A stretch of DNA of 64,000 bases. It comes from Bacteroides intestinalis. Lineage in GTDB: Bacteria; Bacteroidota; Bacteroidia; Bacteroidales; Bacteroidaceae. Position numbers and translations under genes: made by a program. The stretch covers positions 496,001-560,000 of the forward strand of contig NZ_CABJDN010000003.1 in assembly GCF_902364365.1 (NCBI RefSeq). Reading direction: 5' to 3'. The notes under the pieces are model-generated. The model worked only from the letters and a program-made list of their open reading frames with translations, was not told the origin of the DNA and made no database searches. Positions 18,101-26,693 of this stretch are shown piece by piece. Within the stretch, counting starts at the first letter, position 1. Every line of letters starts with the position of its first letter.

Positions 18101-21100
18101 CCCATGCGCCATAAGCCGCATTAAAAATAGAGTCAAATATATTTCCTAAAAAGCCGTCAAGGCCTTGCTCGCCAATGGAATCTAATGCAGAAAATACCGC
18201 ACCGATAATCCCTCCTATCTTCTTTCCAGATTCAGAGAAAGTATCAGCAAGCGTTCCCGCCAATTGTCCAACCTGTGACAGAGACATTTGGGAATTGCTG
18301 CCAAGGTCTGTTATTACATTGGCTAAAGTAGCAACGTTACTTGTCGCTTTCTCGGCTGATTGACTTACATTTGTTTGTGCATTCTGAACACCTTTTTCTG
18401 CATTGTTTTTTTTGATTAAAGCAGCCTCTTGTTCGCTCTCTGTACCGTTTTTGAGGGCATCATTATATTCTTCCTGAGCCTTAATCAGTTCTTCTTGTGC
18501 AATACGGAGCGCATTAAGTTGCTCCGGCAAACCTCCCAATAACCCTCCTTTATCAATTAAGGTCGTTTGTATCTTATTTAACGATTCATCAATGATTTTC
18601 TTTTGGTCGATATCCATTGATTGGTATTCCTGACTTTCCCTAAACTCTTTGAGTTGTTTTTTAATCTTATCAAGACTTTCCTTGGAGGCATTGCTTAAGT
18701 CTCCGAATACCATCTCCCAATTAATCTCTTGCTTCAATTCATCTACTTTGAGAGAAGATATAGCTTCATTCCATTGCTTTTGAAGAGCATTCTTCGCCCC
18801 AAGCGAAGTCTCCTTGTTGATATCGTCTTGAAACTTCTTATCAATTGCAGCCTTTTTCTGGGAAAATGTTCCATACTCCATTAGATATTTATTCATCGCA
18901 TCCTCACGCTCTTGCCATTCATCTAATCCTTGTTTAGTTTCTGTATGAGCTACAATCTTATCCCATGCTGCAATGATTTCGTCTACGTTAACAGTAGAAG
19001 CATCAAATATCTTTTTTACATAACCTTTGGACTGCTTGGATTTTAAATCTTCTTTGGCATCGAAGATTTCTTTTTGAGCTTGTATTTCAGCACGAATATA
19101 GTCTTCTTTCTGACGCTTAACATTCTGAATCTCTATCTTGTTATTCAAATCACGCTGAGCCTTTTCTTTTTCATAGCCGTCAGTCATCGCATTAATTTTA
19201 GCTTGAGCTGCTTGGTTTTCCAAATCCTGCTGTTGACGCTGACGTTCAAGGGACTGCTTAGATTCGAGTTGAAGAACTTTTTCATTTTGGGAGCGGAGCA
19301 TCTCTTGTTCTTTGCGGAGTTTTTCAGCTTGGTTTTCTTGTTTGGAGGTATCAGTAACACTGCCTAAATCCTTGTAGGATTTCTCCTTAGTCTGCATTTT
19401 ATCGCGAGCTTCCTTTACCTGCTCGGATGTGGCTTTTTGATCTTTCAAAAGTGCTTCGTATCCTTTCTTTGCTTTCTCCCAATCTTCTTTTGCTTTGGCA
19501 AGGTCTTCTTGATAAGTTGTTTTATTCTTCTCGGAATCAATGCGTGCTTGTTTTGTTGACTTTGTGGTATCTATGAGATTTTTAATTTCCTTAACCTCAT
19601 AGATGGCTTTATCGGATAAAGAGCCTTTCTCGTCAATTGGCAAGCGAATTTTTATCATACCATTTTCGCCCTTGCCTCTAATTTGGTTCTCCAATTTTGA
19701 TATATAGTTGTCAAACTCACTTATATCAATGTTTTTAAGATTTGAGATGAATTGCTCAGAAATGGAACTACCTCTGTCAACAAGGAACTGGTCTCTATCG
19801 AAGCGAAGTTCTTTTAGCTTATTTATTTCTTGCTGAGTTAATTTACCTCCATTAATCTGTTTGGCTGTCAGAGTATTTTCATAGTCGGATACGGCTTTAT
19901 TCGCAGCCTCAAAGTCTCTTGCGACTCTTTCACCTGCACGCTTTGCATCTTCTTCAGCGATTTGCTGTTTTAGTTCAAGAATATCTGCAAGTTTTATTGT
20001 TTCGATGTCATATTGAGCAAAGATTTTAGGGTATTCCTTACGTAGTTCGGCCAAGCTCTGCCCCCTCTGCAAATCAGACAAGGCAATGTTACGAGAACTT
20101 TGTACAAGAGAGTCTATTTTCTGTTTATGCTCTTGCTCTTGTTTAGTGGCTTCTTTCTGCCGCTTATTAAAGCGTTCTTGCGCTTTCTCTGCCTCTGTAG
20201 TACTATCAGACATCGCCCACATAGCAGTCGTTAATCCGATTACTACCGTAGCTAATGCTACATAGGGATTAGTGAGCATTGCAGCATTCAAAGCCAATTG
20301 AGCCTTTCTCGCCAATATCCGGACATTAGTCAAACCTATCTCTACAAGTGTATGTTTGCTTTCAGCAGCAGCAACAAGCATCACAGCAGTACGATATGTT
20401 CCATAAGTAACCACCAATCCGGTCAATACTTTACCCACCGTTTCATAGTTCTCAATCAGTGAAGTCGTCATCTGAATACCGTCCATGATAACACCTTCCG
20501 ACTTAGTTCCCAATTCGTTAAACACAGAATCCCAAGCATCCTGCATCATGGACATTTGGCCATTGATAGTTTGGGATGCGTTCTCGGACATATTGTAGAA
20601 CTTGCCACCTGCCGAAGTTGCATCAATAAAGGCCTGCTGTACCATTTCTGCGGAGATTGCACCTTTTGACATTTCATCTTTGAGTGTGGCAATGGATTTA
20701 CCTGTCTTTTCAGAAATAGTTTGTAACGGATTAAACCCAGCATTAATCATTTGATTCAGGTCTTGTCCCATGAGTTTTCCAGTAGCTGACATCTGGGAGA
20801 ATGCCAGAGTCAAGGAATTGAATTTACCTGATTCTCCCATTGAAATATCGCTCAAAGCTTTCAAATACTTAATAGTATCTTCCGCCTGGATATTGAAGCC
20901 AAGCATCATCTTTTCAGCCCCAACCATATCGGTCATGGCGAGAGGTGATATCTTTGCCAATTCTTTGATTTGTGGCATCAGTTTCCCTGCTACATCTTTG
21001 CCTACCATCGTCTCAATGGTGGTTTGCATGGATTGAAATTCTCCACGCACACGAATGATTTCAGAACCTAACGCTTTCAGAACACCGGCACCACCGATAA

Positions 21101-21671
21101 CCGCTAATGCTTTCTTCCATGAAATGGCAATCCCATTGTTTACTTCAACGACCTGCTTCCCATCGTTTTTATACAGTGCATATTCATCGCGGAGTTTCTT
21201 TACAGATAGCCGAGCATTTGCTTGCTCTTGGGTAAGTCCAAATAAAGCATCCCGTTCTTTACCGAGCGCTCTTTCTTGTTCTCTGATGTGATTGAGTAGT
21301 TCTTTATCTTCGTTGCCTCTTGAAACAATATTCTTATATAACTCCTTATTTTTACGAATAGTTGTTTGAAGAGAACCTATGGCATTCTTTTGGGCGATAA
21401 TCTTCTCCGTAAAGCTGTTTACTGATTGGGAGGCATCAAAGATTTTTTTCTTAAAATCACCTTCCATTGCAACTCCGGCTTTGGCGGCTTCATTCACCAA
21501 TTCATTCATCCGTTGAGTGGATGCCGCAAGTTGGGTATTGAGCGTTTTGAAAGCGGCAGGTGACTGCGTACCATCCATACCCTTTAACTCTTGCTTCAAT
21601 TTTGCTATTTCATTACGAAGTCTTACAACTTCCTCCCAGTCACTTCCTACCTTGAAATACAGTTTCGACAT
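15165..21671 (-). CDS. Tape measure protein, 2168 aa
   Basis: Residues 1-190 are coiled coil. Residues ~205-440 are the conserved tape-measure domain, with motif SQMSATGKLMGQDLNQMINAG and then helices ending at a hydrophobic membrane-like segment (~410-500). A long charged coiled coil spans ~520-1150, then a Gln/Ser-rich region. From ~1420 to 2030 about six repeats of ~100-120 residues occur, each SF-x-x-x-x-x-x-x-L-x-x-x-EATAEDV-x-(D/N), then a Trp/Tyr-rich helix and an EF-hand-like DGxIxxxE loop. Length would set a tail of roughly 300 nm if each residue spans ~0.15 nm. No muramidase or peptidase motif is obvious. Confidence 0.93.
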   Translation of the reverse strand: MSKLYFKVGSDWEEVVRLRNEIAKLKQELKGMDGTQSPAAFKTLNTQLAASTQRMNELVNEAAKAGVAMEGDFKKKIFDASQSVNSFTEKIIAQKNAIGSLQTTIRKNKELYKNIVSRGNEDKELLNHIREQERALGKERDALFGLTQEQANARLSVKKLRDEYALYKNDGKQVVEVNNGIAISWKKALAVIGGAGVLKALGSEIIRVRGEFQSMQTTIETMVGKDVAGKLMPQIKELAKISPLAMTDMVGAEKMMLGFNIQAEDTIKYLKALSDISMGESGKFNSLTLAFSQMSATGKLMGQDLNQMINAGFNPLQTISEKTGKSIATLKDEMSKGAISAEMVQQAFIDATSAGGKFYNMSENASQTINGQMSMMQDAWDSVFNELGTKSEGVIMDGIQMTTSLIENYETVGKVLTGLVVTYGTYRTAVMLVAAAESKHTLVEIGLTNVRILARKAQLALNAAMLTNPYVALATVVIGLTTAMWAMSDSTTEAEKAQERFNKRQKEATKQEQEHKQKIDSLVQSSRNIALSDLQRGQSLAELRKEYPKIFAQYDIETIKLADILELKQQIAEEDAKRAGERVARDFEAANKAVSDYENTLTAKQINGGKLTQQEINKLKELRFDRDQFLVDRGSSISEQFISNLKNIDISEFDNYISKLENQIRGKGENGMIKIRLPIDEKGSLSDKAIYEVKEIKNLIDTTKSTKQARIDSEKNKTTYQEDLAKAKEDWEKAKKGYEALLKDQKATSEQVKEARDKMQTKEKSYKDLGSVTDTSKQENQAEKLRKEQEMLRSQNEKVLQLESKQSLERQRQQQDLENQAAQAKINAMTDGYEKEKAQRDLNNKIEIQNVKRQKEDYIRAEIQAQKEIFDAKEDLKSKQSKGYVKKIFDASTVNVDEIIAAWDKIVAHTETKQGLDEWQEREDAMNKYLMEYGTFSQKKAAIDKKFQDDINKETSLGAKNALQKQWNEAISSLKVDELKQEINWEMVFGDLSNASKESLDKIKKQLKEFRESQEYQSMDIDQKKIIDESLNKIQTTLIDKGGLLGGLPEQLNALRIAQEELIKAQEEYNDALKNGTESEQEAALIKKNNAEKGVQNAQTNVSQSAEKATSNVATLANVITDLGSNSQMSLSQVGQLAGTLADTFSESGKKIGGIIGAVFSALDSIGEQGLDGFLGNIFDSIFNAAYGAWDTVFGWTGLDFGGESDPQLQKDIENLTQSNQDLEMAIDNLADKMESTSVVESTEVYNQQKSNLEQQMRNTQEMMRRSAEAYSNGFLGMGGSHSSNKKINNAMSSSDWARISGVVGHTVNNASDFWNLTSEQMAKVALEATDLYTKIKNSADDGYRDAAQYMDSYISYYKELEELQNAYYEKLTSTSFDSVKDNFRTSLLEMKDNAEAFAEDFEEMMQNALLEIMMTGVYDKKLQEWYTNFAKSVESDKKLTPEEMEASKQDYLDIVEEAKAEWENYQKMFGWSDSTSDSAKEALESFVSDMQSALTSLDVTAKDVSDNIYDYFRQAMINALYEKEYKSKMEELYKTFEGLSADGLSESDMAQLGSQVDQYIEQMMKGVESVNSIFADKLKDAEDLQSFVDNVKSAMSSIEATAEDVTDNIFEYIRQQMVDKMFADTFQPQIEEFYKKVQEAMFDGDITDAERNALRSEAEKLANDITTAKDILSDTLGITESSLKKELEEEFKSFSDGILNSLYNAEVTAESVAKDIAESMRKELIEAMYIEQYEPRIKAIWEKWKEYSADGLVTDEERANIKTDIDELSKEVSDAAKEISDAWTDSGEEVKKAFESFSDSIKNVLYDAEATAEDVANNIYQYMRNALVDSMFTAQLQPQIQAWYDKYTEFMKDGAIDTAERKTLDEMIAEIQKAGVDIVDAANALFPSLDTGAIKRAEEAAQEAENARNEAEQEWESFSDGILNSLYDIEATAEDISDDMSEYMRKALIKAMYVENFKPQMQKWYNEWQRAMGDDNLTSEEKQLLDSMKQTMVDDMKKEVDAINQFFGTMFSQQASSKGFEAMSQDTGEELNGRFTALQVAGEEIKNQAVQQTGLLSSIDKRLSLIDITNDDIPALMSGTPNFVDKTRGIITNSYQSQINVVFPTEDIKVLTEKVSSMERIVDEMRTFQVEGNIARRDIVENSAILAKNSPKILAGTDEIKRNLKNL

Positions 21672-21676
21672 ATCTC

Positions 21677-21841
21677 TTATTTAAATGGGTTCTTACCTTT
21701 AGCTTTAAAAAACTCTTCTTCTGATACTTCTTCCAGGACTTCACCATAAACTGTATGGAGTTTGTCCTTTTGCATAATAAGTAAATTCCTATATGGTATC
21801 TTGTATACTACTTCATCATAAGACAGATGCAGAGACTCCAT
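21677..21841 (-). CDS. Short ORF in -1 frame to the tail chaperone (GT-like extension)
   Basis: 54 aa if started at the ATG at 21841 (MESLHLSYDEVVYKIPYRNL onwards). The frame stays open further upstream into the end of the preceding chaperone gene, in the -1 phase. This is the layout of lambda-type G/GT tail chaperones, where a fraction of ribosomes slip. The only A-run near the junction is AAAA in GCA-AAA-CAG, a weak slip site, so separate initiation at 21841 is also possible. It ends just before the tape-measure start. Confidence 0.65.
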   Translation of the reverse strand: MESLHLSYDEVVYKIPYRNLLIMQKDKLHTVYGEVLEEVSEEEFFKAKGKNPFK

Positions 21842-21876
21842 GAACGATGCTATCTGTCCCAGTAGGCAATTGTTTC

Positions 21877-22263
21877 CTACTGTTTCTGTTTTGCTGTCAG
21901 GATTGCTACGTTCTTGGCTAAAGCTAACAGCTTGTAAAAATTTTCAGCAGAAATCATCGAAAGCCCAGTTGCTAAAGCTTCCACTACTTCATCGAATGTA
22001 CCACACGACAATTCTTCATGGAGGTTCTCATCGCCCTGAATAAGCCACGATAGCGCACGAGAAGCCATTTCTACATCTTTCAATGAACGAAGCATATCCA
22101 TGACCGTTACAGCTTCTTTTAGGTCAGAGAGGTAATATCCCGCTCCTGCTATTTTATGAATCGTAAGAGGATGAATCATATAGGCATTGCCATTTACGAA
22201 TACCGTTTCAAAGTCTTTCCCTAAAACGGCTGCATTTACTATTTTTGATGCGTTCTTTTCCAT
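21877..22263 (-). CDS. Tail assembly chaperone (gpG-like)
   Basis: 128 aa, small helical protein without membrane segments, lying exactly between major tail protein and tape measure where tail chaperones sit. It ends in TAKQKQ, over an A-rich stretch where the -1-frame partner ORF begins. It should coat or guide the tape measure during tail assembly. The assignment is by position and the overlapping-frame arrangement, not by sequence motif. Confidence 0.7.
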   Translation of the reverse strand: MEKNASKIVNAAVLGKDFETVFVNGNAYMIHPLTIHKIAGAGYYLSDLKEAVTVMDMLRSLKDVEMASRALSWLIQGDENLHEELSCGTFDEVVEALATGLSMISAENFYKLLALAKNVAILTAKQKQ

Positions 22264-22268
22264 AAGCT

Positions 22269-22297
22269 AAAAAGGCGGTGAGCAATCACCCACCGCC
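22269..22297 (-). terminator. Terminator after the major tail protein gene
   Basis: A perfect 7-bp stem GGCGGTG/CACCGCC with a 10-nt loop, followed on the minus strand by TTTTTAG. It lies 28 bp after the major tail protein stop, which suits partial termination giving excess tube protein over chaperone and tape measure. Confidence 0.8.
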
Positions 22298-22324
22298 ATC
22301 CTAAAACATTACTTTTTACCTCGA

Positions 22325-22864
22325 TTATGCCGTAGGCGCATCTACCTTTTCACCATCAAGCCAGTACTCGCCTGCTACGCTATCGGTAGGATTTTCCATT
22401 GCAACAGCTGAAACACCTAAACCGATGTTCTTCTCTACGAAATTGCCCTTGCCGATTACGGAAGCATTGGTAAACACAATGTAGTTACCTGTTTTGGTCA
22501 TACCGACAACAGCCTTGTTGATAACTTCTGCGACATCCGGCTCATGCCAGCCGACAACAGTCTGGCCGTCTTTCACAAGTTCACCGCCTTGCAATTCCTT
22601 CTTGTCTTCAAATGAATATTCACCCATAGTAAACGCCATGGTGCTTGCACCTTTGGCGGTAACATCCTTATAGTAGACCTTTCCGGTCAACTCATTAACA
22701 TAATCCGTTGTAGTCGGATCATCTTCTGTATATCCCCAAGTGTCATTATGGGAGTTTTTCACTTCTGTAGCAGAAGCCAGCCATGTTTTTAAAGAGGCAG
22801 GTGTAACAGCAGTATTAATAACCGCACCGTACCAAATCTTTTTAATTCCGATAAATGGTTTCAT
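22325..22864 (-). CDS. Major tail (tube) protein
   Basis: 179 aa, beta-rich, begins MKPFIGIKKIWYG. Moderately acidic with conserved Gly-rich turns. Usual size for a siphoviral tube subunit, located between the tail terminator gene and the chaperone. The strong terminator immediately downstream fits the high expression expected of this gene. No Ig-like extension. Confidence 0.8.
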   Translation of the reverse strand: MKPFIGIKKIWYGAVINTAVTPASLKTWLASATEVKNSHNDTWGYTEDDPTTTDYVNELTGKVYYKDVTAKGASTMAFTMGEYSFEDKKELQGGELVKDGQTVVGWHEPDVAEVINKAVVGMTKTGNYIVFTNASVIGKGNFVEKNIGLGVSAVAMENPTDSVAGEYWLDGEKVDAPTA

Positions 22865-22870
22865 ATTTTT

Positions 22871-23263
22871 CTAATTTACATTTAACACTTCAAATAAAAT
22901 TCTCACATTCACATAATGACACTTCAAAGCTGTGTCCGCTTCCGTACCGATTGATTCGATTGAGTAACGATAGGCTGTGTCGTCATAGGTGCTTACCACA
23001 TCGTCGAATAACTTGTTGGCTTGCCTTTCAAGCTCATTCAGACGGATAGAGTTCGCTTCATTCTCACTCAAATTAGGCACACAGATATTTACCTCGGCAA
23101 AGGACTTCTTCCAATATGTTTCCGGTTGTTGTTTCTTCGTGTGAATGACAATTCTTTCAGACTTCAATTCGCCCGTCAGGGTTTCCCCTACTGGTACTAT
23201 ATCTATCCTGAAAGCCTTGCAATCCCGATAGAGAATGTTTCCTATGTCGGTAGTTACTATCAT
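22871..23263 (-). CDS. Tail terminator / completion protein
   Basis: 130 aa alpha/beta protein (MIVTTDIGNILYRD at the start, a long helix around residues 65-90, strands at the end). It lies between the HK97-gp10-like gene and the tube protein, the standard place for the tail terminator that caps the tube and joins the connector. Overlaps the upstream gene by 4 bp. Confidence 0.6.
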   Translation of the reverse strand: MIVTTDIGNILYRDCKAFRIDIVPVGETLTGELKSERIVIHTKKQQPETYWKKSFAEVNICVPNLSENEANSIRLNELERQANKLFDDVVSTYDDTAYRYSIESIGTEADTALKCHYVNVRILFEVLNVN

Positions 23264-23556
23264 TCAAATTCTTCTTTTAATCGTTTCTCTGCATATAAAG
23301 CGGCACCACTCAAAACATCAAACCCCTTGGATTCCACGAATGAAGCATATTCCGCTTCGTTTTTCAGAGTTAAACCGCTTTCATCAACATCGTAATCATT
23401 GGACGTTCTCAAAATCAGTGTGCGATCTTGATAATCGCCGTGTTCCTCTGCGTACTTCACGGCTTCATCGCCCACATCAATCATCTTCTTTTCGACTTCC
23501 CATTCGCCTTCATCGAAAAAGGAATCGACATCGGAAAAATCGAAATCTACATCCAT
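23260..23556 (-). CDS. HK97 gp10-like neck/tail component
   Basis: 98 aa, strongly acidic N-terminus (DVDFDFSDVDSFFDEGEWE), then a helix with K-x-x-x-x-x-x-DVGDEAVKYAEEHG, which resembles the gp10/gpZ-like helix followed by L-R-x-S-x-D strands. It links connector and tail. Overlaps both neighbours (4 and 10 bp), showing tight coupling in the connector module. Confidence 0.6.
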   Translation of the reverse strand: MDVDFDFSDVDSFFDEGEWEVEKKMIDVGDEAVKYAEEHGDYQDRTLILRTSNDYDVDESGLTLKNEAEYASFVESKGFDVLSGAALYAEKRLKEEFE

Positions 23557-23870
23557 AATTCCGAGTAGTTAAAGTAGTTCGTACTCTTCACCGTATAAAC
23601 CTCGCCTTGCCCTCTCAAATTATCGCCATCCATGCAACGGACTTCATCCCCTGCCTTGACAGTGATTCTCTTCTCGCACACCACATGGTAGTTAGGACGA
23701 TACACAGAACCGTTATCAGACGTAAACTCTTTAGTTGTGTTATCATCACAACGGCACTTGCATACATCTTGCCAGCTTTCACCACCAGTATCAGGGATGG
23801 GTCTTCCGAACTCATCCTTATCCATCGGAGTGATAACCTTTACCTGTAATATGTGTGGAGCGAATATCAT
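23547..23870 (-). CDS. Head closure (stopper) protein
   Basis: 107 aa beta-barrel-like protein beginning MIFAPHILQVKV, with a VKAGDEVRCMDGDNLRGQG turn and a final YTVKS strand as in small head-closure proteins. Lies between the head-tail adaptor and the gp10-like gene. Called from size, strand pattern and order; four Cys residues are unusual for this role. Confidence 0.6.
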   Translation of the reverse strand: MIFAPHILQVKVITPMDKDEFGRPIPDTGGESWQDVCKCRCDDNTTKEFTSDNGSVYRPNYHVVCEKRITVKAGDEVRCMDGDNLRGQGEVYTVKSTNYFNYSELWM

Positions 23871-24181
23871 AAAAAGGTCACTTTAGGTTTGTTACTTAAT
23901 TCATCTTTCAATCCGTACATCCTGCAGATAAAAGAGTAGTACTGCTTTATCCCTTCAAGATTCCAAGACATAGAAAAACCGCTTTCACTGATAGAAGTGG
24001 CACGAAGCAATAGAGAGGGGATAAACTTCGCAATTGCCACCGACACCCGCGTTTGGCAATCCTCGTTCATCTCATCCTCTCCGCTTATCTTCGAGGTAAG
24101 ACACATATCCAAAAGGTCAGCTTCCGACAGGTTAATGCCGAATGTCTGAAACTTCTGTTGTATGTAGTCGTTTACCGTCAT
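23867..24181 (-). CDS. Head-tail adaptor (DUF6706-like)
   Basis: 104 aa, all-helical, begins MTVNDYIQQKFQTFGINLSE. Helical proteins of this size and start are the head-tail adaptors of Bacteroides prophages (I recall DUF6706, from memory only). It would bind the portal ring. Overlaps the head-closure start by 4 bp. Confidence 0.65.
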   Translation of the reverse strand: MTVNDYIQQKFQTFGINLSEADLLDMCLTSKISGEDEMNEDCQTRVSVAIAKFIPSLLLRATSISESGFSMSWNLEGIKQYYSFICRMYGLKDELSNKPKVTFL

Positions 24182-24182
24182 C

Positions 24183-24542
24183 TTAATATGGTGTAATCAG
24201 TTTACTATATGCTATATGGCTATAATGTGTGCAATACTTCGGCTTATAGACGTACCGGAACGGGCATTTAGGAACTGAAATCTGTTTCCTTTGCATTGCC
24301 GTAATAGTTACTGTTTGCTTCACCGGACTATCCACAACCTTAAATATTGGCTGCGGAGTGATCAGCACAACACAATCAACAGAAGATGCTTCAAAAGTGA
24401 TACACTGAATGTCTGACAAACCAACATCAACAGATGGATTCACATACTCACACTTGGGAGATTCCACACTTGAGGCCTGCACGCCCAACGAGACCAAAGA
24501 CATCATCAAAAAGCCACACATGGCAAAAATAAAATTCTTCAT
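24183..24542 (-). CDS. Small secreted cysteine-containing protein within the connector module
   Basis: 119 aa with a clear signal peptide (MKNFIFAMCGFLMMSLVSLG, cleavage near QASS at ~23-25). The mature part has five Cys residues, Thr/Val-rich strands and a Tyr-rich C-terminus. An exported protein is out of place between the adaptor and capsid genes, so this is probably a moron. A role in envelope modification or exclusion is conceivable but nothing in the sequence proves it. It is one base pair from the adaptor start, so it is expressed late with the structural genes. Confidence 0.65.
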   Translation of the reverse strand: MKNFIFAMCGFLMMSLVSLGVQASSVESPKCEYVNPSVDVGLSDIQCITFEASSVDCVVLITPQPIFKVVDSPVKQTVTITAMQRKQISVPKCPFRYVYKPKYCTHYSHIAYSKLITPY

Positions 24543-24599
24543 TTCTTTTCTGATTTATAAAATTAGACAATGGAAGGGTAGAAGCACTACCCTATCCTT

Positions 24600-24950
24600 T
24601 TACTCGATACCTAATGCTTCTTTCAGTTTGGCTGTTGATTCTTCATCCAGTTCTGAAACCTTAGACAAAAGAGTTTCCTCTTTCATATTGCCGGAAGCCT
24701 GCGCACCGATAGACTTCAAAGCATCAATCAAAGCCTTCTTCTCAAACTCCTTTTCAAAGAGGGAAATTTTCACCTCTTTCTTTTCTTCAGGGGCTTTCAC
24801 TTCGGGATTTTTTACCTCAATCCGTTCAGCAAGTCTGCGGCTTTCCATATCCAGCACACGGGCTTCCTCACCGACTTCAATCACTTCACCGGGAGCATAA
24901 TACTTTCCGGTGAACTTGTCGCGGAAAACTGATATAACCTTTACTTTCAT
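24600..24950 (-). CDS. Head-associated protein with HeH/LEM-like C-terminus
   Basis: 116 aa. N-terminal strands (VKVISVFRDKFTGKYYAPGE) form an SH3-like start found in several phage head proteins. There is then a Lys/Glu-rich linker and a C-terminal helix-extended-loop-helix (ALIDALKSIGAQ...KVSEL). It lies immediately downstream of the capsid gene. The position equals that of lambda FI-type or head-completion genes; exact role unknown. Confidence 0.55.
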   Translation of the reverse strand: MKVKVISVFRDKFTGKYYAPGEVIEVGEEARVLDMESRRLAERIEVKNPEVKAPEEKKEVKISLFEKEFEKKALIDALKSIGAQASGNMKEETLLSKVSELDEESTAKLKEALGIE

Positions 24951-24961
24951 ATCCTACCCCC

Positions 24962-26083
24962 TTATGCTGATTGGATGGATGCAATTTCGCTCAAATCGAA
25001 ATTGGTTATCAAATCTGGATTGGAAATCTGCGGAATCCACTCTGCCGTATATTCCATGTAGCGACCGTTTTTGTCACGGTAGTTAGAGATAAGCATCTGC
25101 CCCTCTGACGGGATATAAGTACGTCCCTGTACCGGGTCTGTCGCTTCATACGGGGTATGATGGCGCATATAACCAATGTTGTCAGAAGGTAACAGAGTAA
25201 TACGGTTATCCGCGTAAATCTGCACATTCTTTCCCGTCTGGTCTTTCACGTAGTCCTCCTTGATTTCAATACGCGGCAAACCGATGCCGGTGAACACTTC
25301 GGAAGCCAAAGAAGAGGAAACCAATCCCGTACTCAACTTCATTTCGTTGCTGCCGAGAATCATCTTGTACTGCTCACCAAATTCAGATGAACCAAGAATA
25401 AGCTTGTTGAAAGATGCACGAGTCATAACCATCTTGGCATAAACGCCATAGTCCGGTGCCAAGGAATGAAGTTTCTCTCTCAAATAAGAGATAAACATAT
25501 TCTTTCCGTCCACAACCACATCTCCACTTGTCGGCTTGATAAAGTTGAACGGAAGGGCAATCTCCAGCAGTTTATTATTGGTCTGACCGGAAGTGATTGC
25601 GGCATCCTTGTTGTAAACGGTGGCTTCACCAAGCATTAACAGCGCACCGACAATAATATCCATACGCTTGTGGGCTGCAAGGGTAATCTGACGGTAGTCG
25701 TCTGCCAGGAAGTTTACAATCTCTTCCATTGCAGCCTTTTGGTCGGCTGGCTTAGCTGCATTGAACTTGTCAATCAAATCCTGCAATTCGGAAAGACGGT
25801 CAATAGACATCTGATAAGCATCACCCAAATAGGCAATCTCACCATAGCCAGAACCGATATTCCTACGTTCACGAATAGGTTTCTCTCCAAAACGTGAGTT
25901 GATAGAACCAGCCATTACCCCAGTTACAGAACCGATATAATCTTTGAACACACGAGTAGTTACTCTACGGAAAGTAAGATACTGCTGCCAATAGATTGTG
26001 TCCTTACGTGTCTGGTTCACACGTCGGATGATAGCGGAAACAATGTTCGCGTCATCGAATAATGTTTGAATCGTTAAAAACAT
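24962..26083 (-). CDS. Major capsid protein
   Basis: 373 aa, HK97-fold capsid of the lambda gpE-like type. Features: a central helix (PADQKAAMEEIVNFLADDYR), the NRITLLPSDNIGYM strand, and the late VQGRTYIPSEGQ and WIPQISNPDLI segments often seen near the C-terminus of gpE-type capsids. Preceded by scaffold and decoration genes in the order expected. No protease domain is fused, and no separate head protease gene was found. Confidence 0.85.
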   Translation of the reverse strand: MFLTIQTLFDDANIVSAIIRRVNQTRKDTIYWQQYLTFRRVTTRVFKDYIGSVTGVMAGSINSRFGEKPIRERRNIGSGYGEIAYLGDAYQMSIDRLSELQDLIDKFNAAKPADQKAAMEEIVNFLADDYRQITLAAHKRMDIIVGALLMLGEATVYNKDAAITSGQTNNKLLEIALPFNFIKPTSGDVVVDGKNMFISYLREKLHSLAPDYGVYAKMVMTRASFNKLILGSSEFGEQYKMILGSNEMKLSTGLVSSSLASEVFTGIGLPRIEIKEDYVKDQTGKNVQIYADNRITLLPSDNIGYMRHHTPYEATDPVQGRTYIPSEGQMLISNYRDKNGRYMEYTAEWIPQISNPDLITNFDLSEIASIQSA

Positions 26084-26094
26084 ATCTTACCTCC

Positions 26095-26691
26095 TTACTC
26101 GTTAAATTCAAACCATCCCTTCATGTTGGCTTTATCGTTCTCAGAGAACGGCATAACCAATTTTGAAGGCTCAATCTCTGCGGCTGTACGAAGCAATGAA
26201 ACCAGTGTGATTCCGTCCTCAACCTTTGTACGGTTAAACAGAGCCGAATTTGCCACGTGCTTCTGCTTCAAACCATCAACCGCAACCGCCTCAAAGAGTA
26301 CCGCATCTCTGGCTATGTCCTCACCAAAAGCAGCCTTGATAGTCAATACATCATACACTTTGTTGGTCTTGTCAATAGCCGTTACTTCCGCACCTTTCGT
26401 ACCGCTTCCGATGAACATACCCGTGTATGCCAAAGAGTTCTTGGCTACCTTAATGGACAATGCAGTATCACCGGTTGCGTATGCTTCCACTACTTCCACA
26501 TTGATTACCGCATAAGCGAACTTGTTTTTCAAGTCCGCACAAATCGGTGTAAATCCAGGAAGAAAACTTCCCACTACAAGGTTCTGCGTGTCGAGCTTGA
26601 ACGGGCCACGTCTACGGATGCCTGTCTGGACATCGTAACGTTCCTCTTGCTCAACAGGCGGAACCAAGTCATACTTAAATCCTGCTGACAT
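26095..26691 (-). CDS. Head decoration / head fibre protein
   Basis: 198 aa, beta-rich, lying between scaffold and capsid genes. The N-terminal 60 residues are basic and proline-rich, followed by a compact domain with VVEAYATGDTALSIKVAKNS and a Gly-rich turn, comparable to capsid-decorating proteins. No enzymatic motif. Assignment by position and composition. Confidence 0.6.
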   Translation of the reverse strand: MSAGFKYDLVPPVEQEERYDVQTGIRRRGPFKLDTQNLVVGSFLPGFTPICADLKNKFAYAVINVEVVEAYATGDTALSIKVAKNSLAYTGMFIGSGTKGAEVTAIDKTNKVYDVLTIKAAFGEDIARDAVLFEAVAVDGLKQKHVANSALFNRTKVEDGITLVSLLRTAAEIEPSKLVMPFSENDKANMKGWFEFNE

Positions 26692-26693
26692 AA

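Noticed and set aside
15165..21671. Peptidoglycan hydrolase domain within the tape measure
   Set aside because: Looked for lytic transglycosylase and M23 motifs (HxxxD, catalytic Glu context); none seen.
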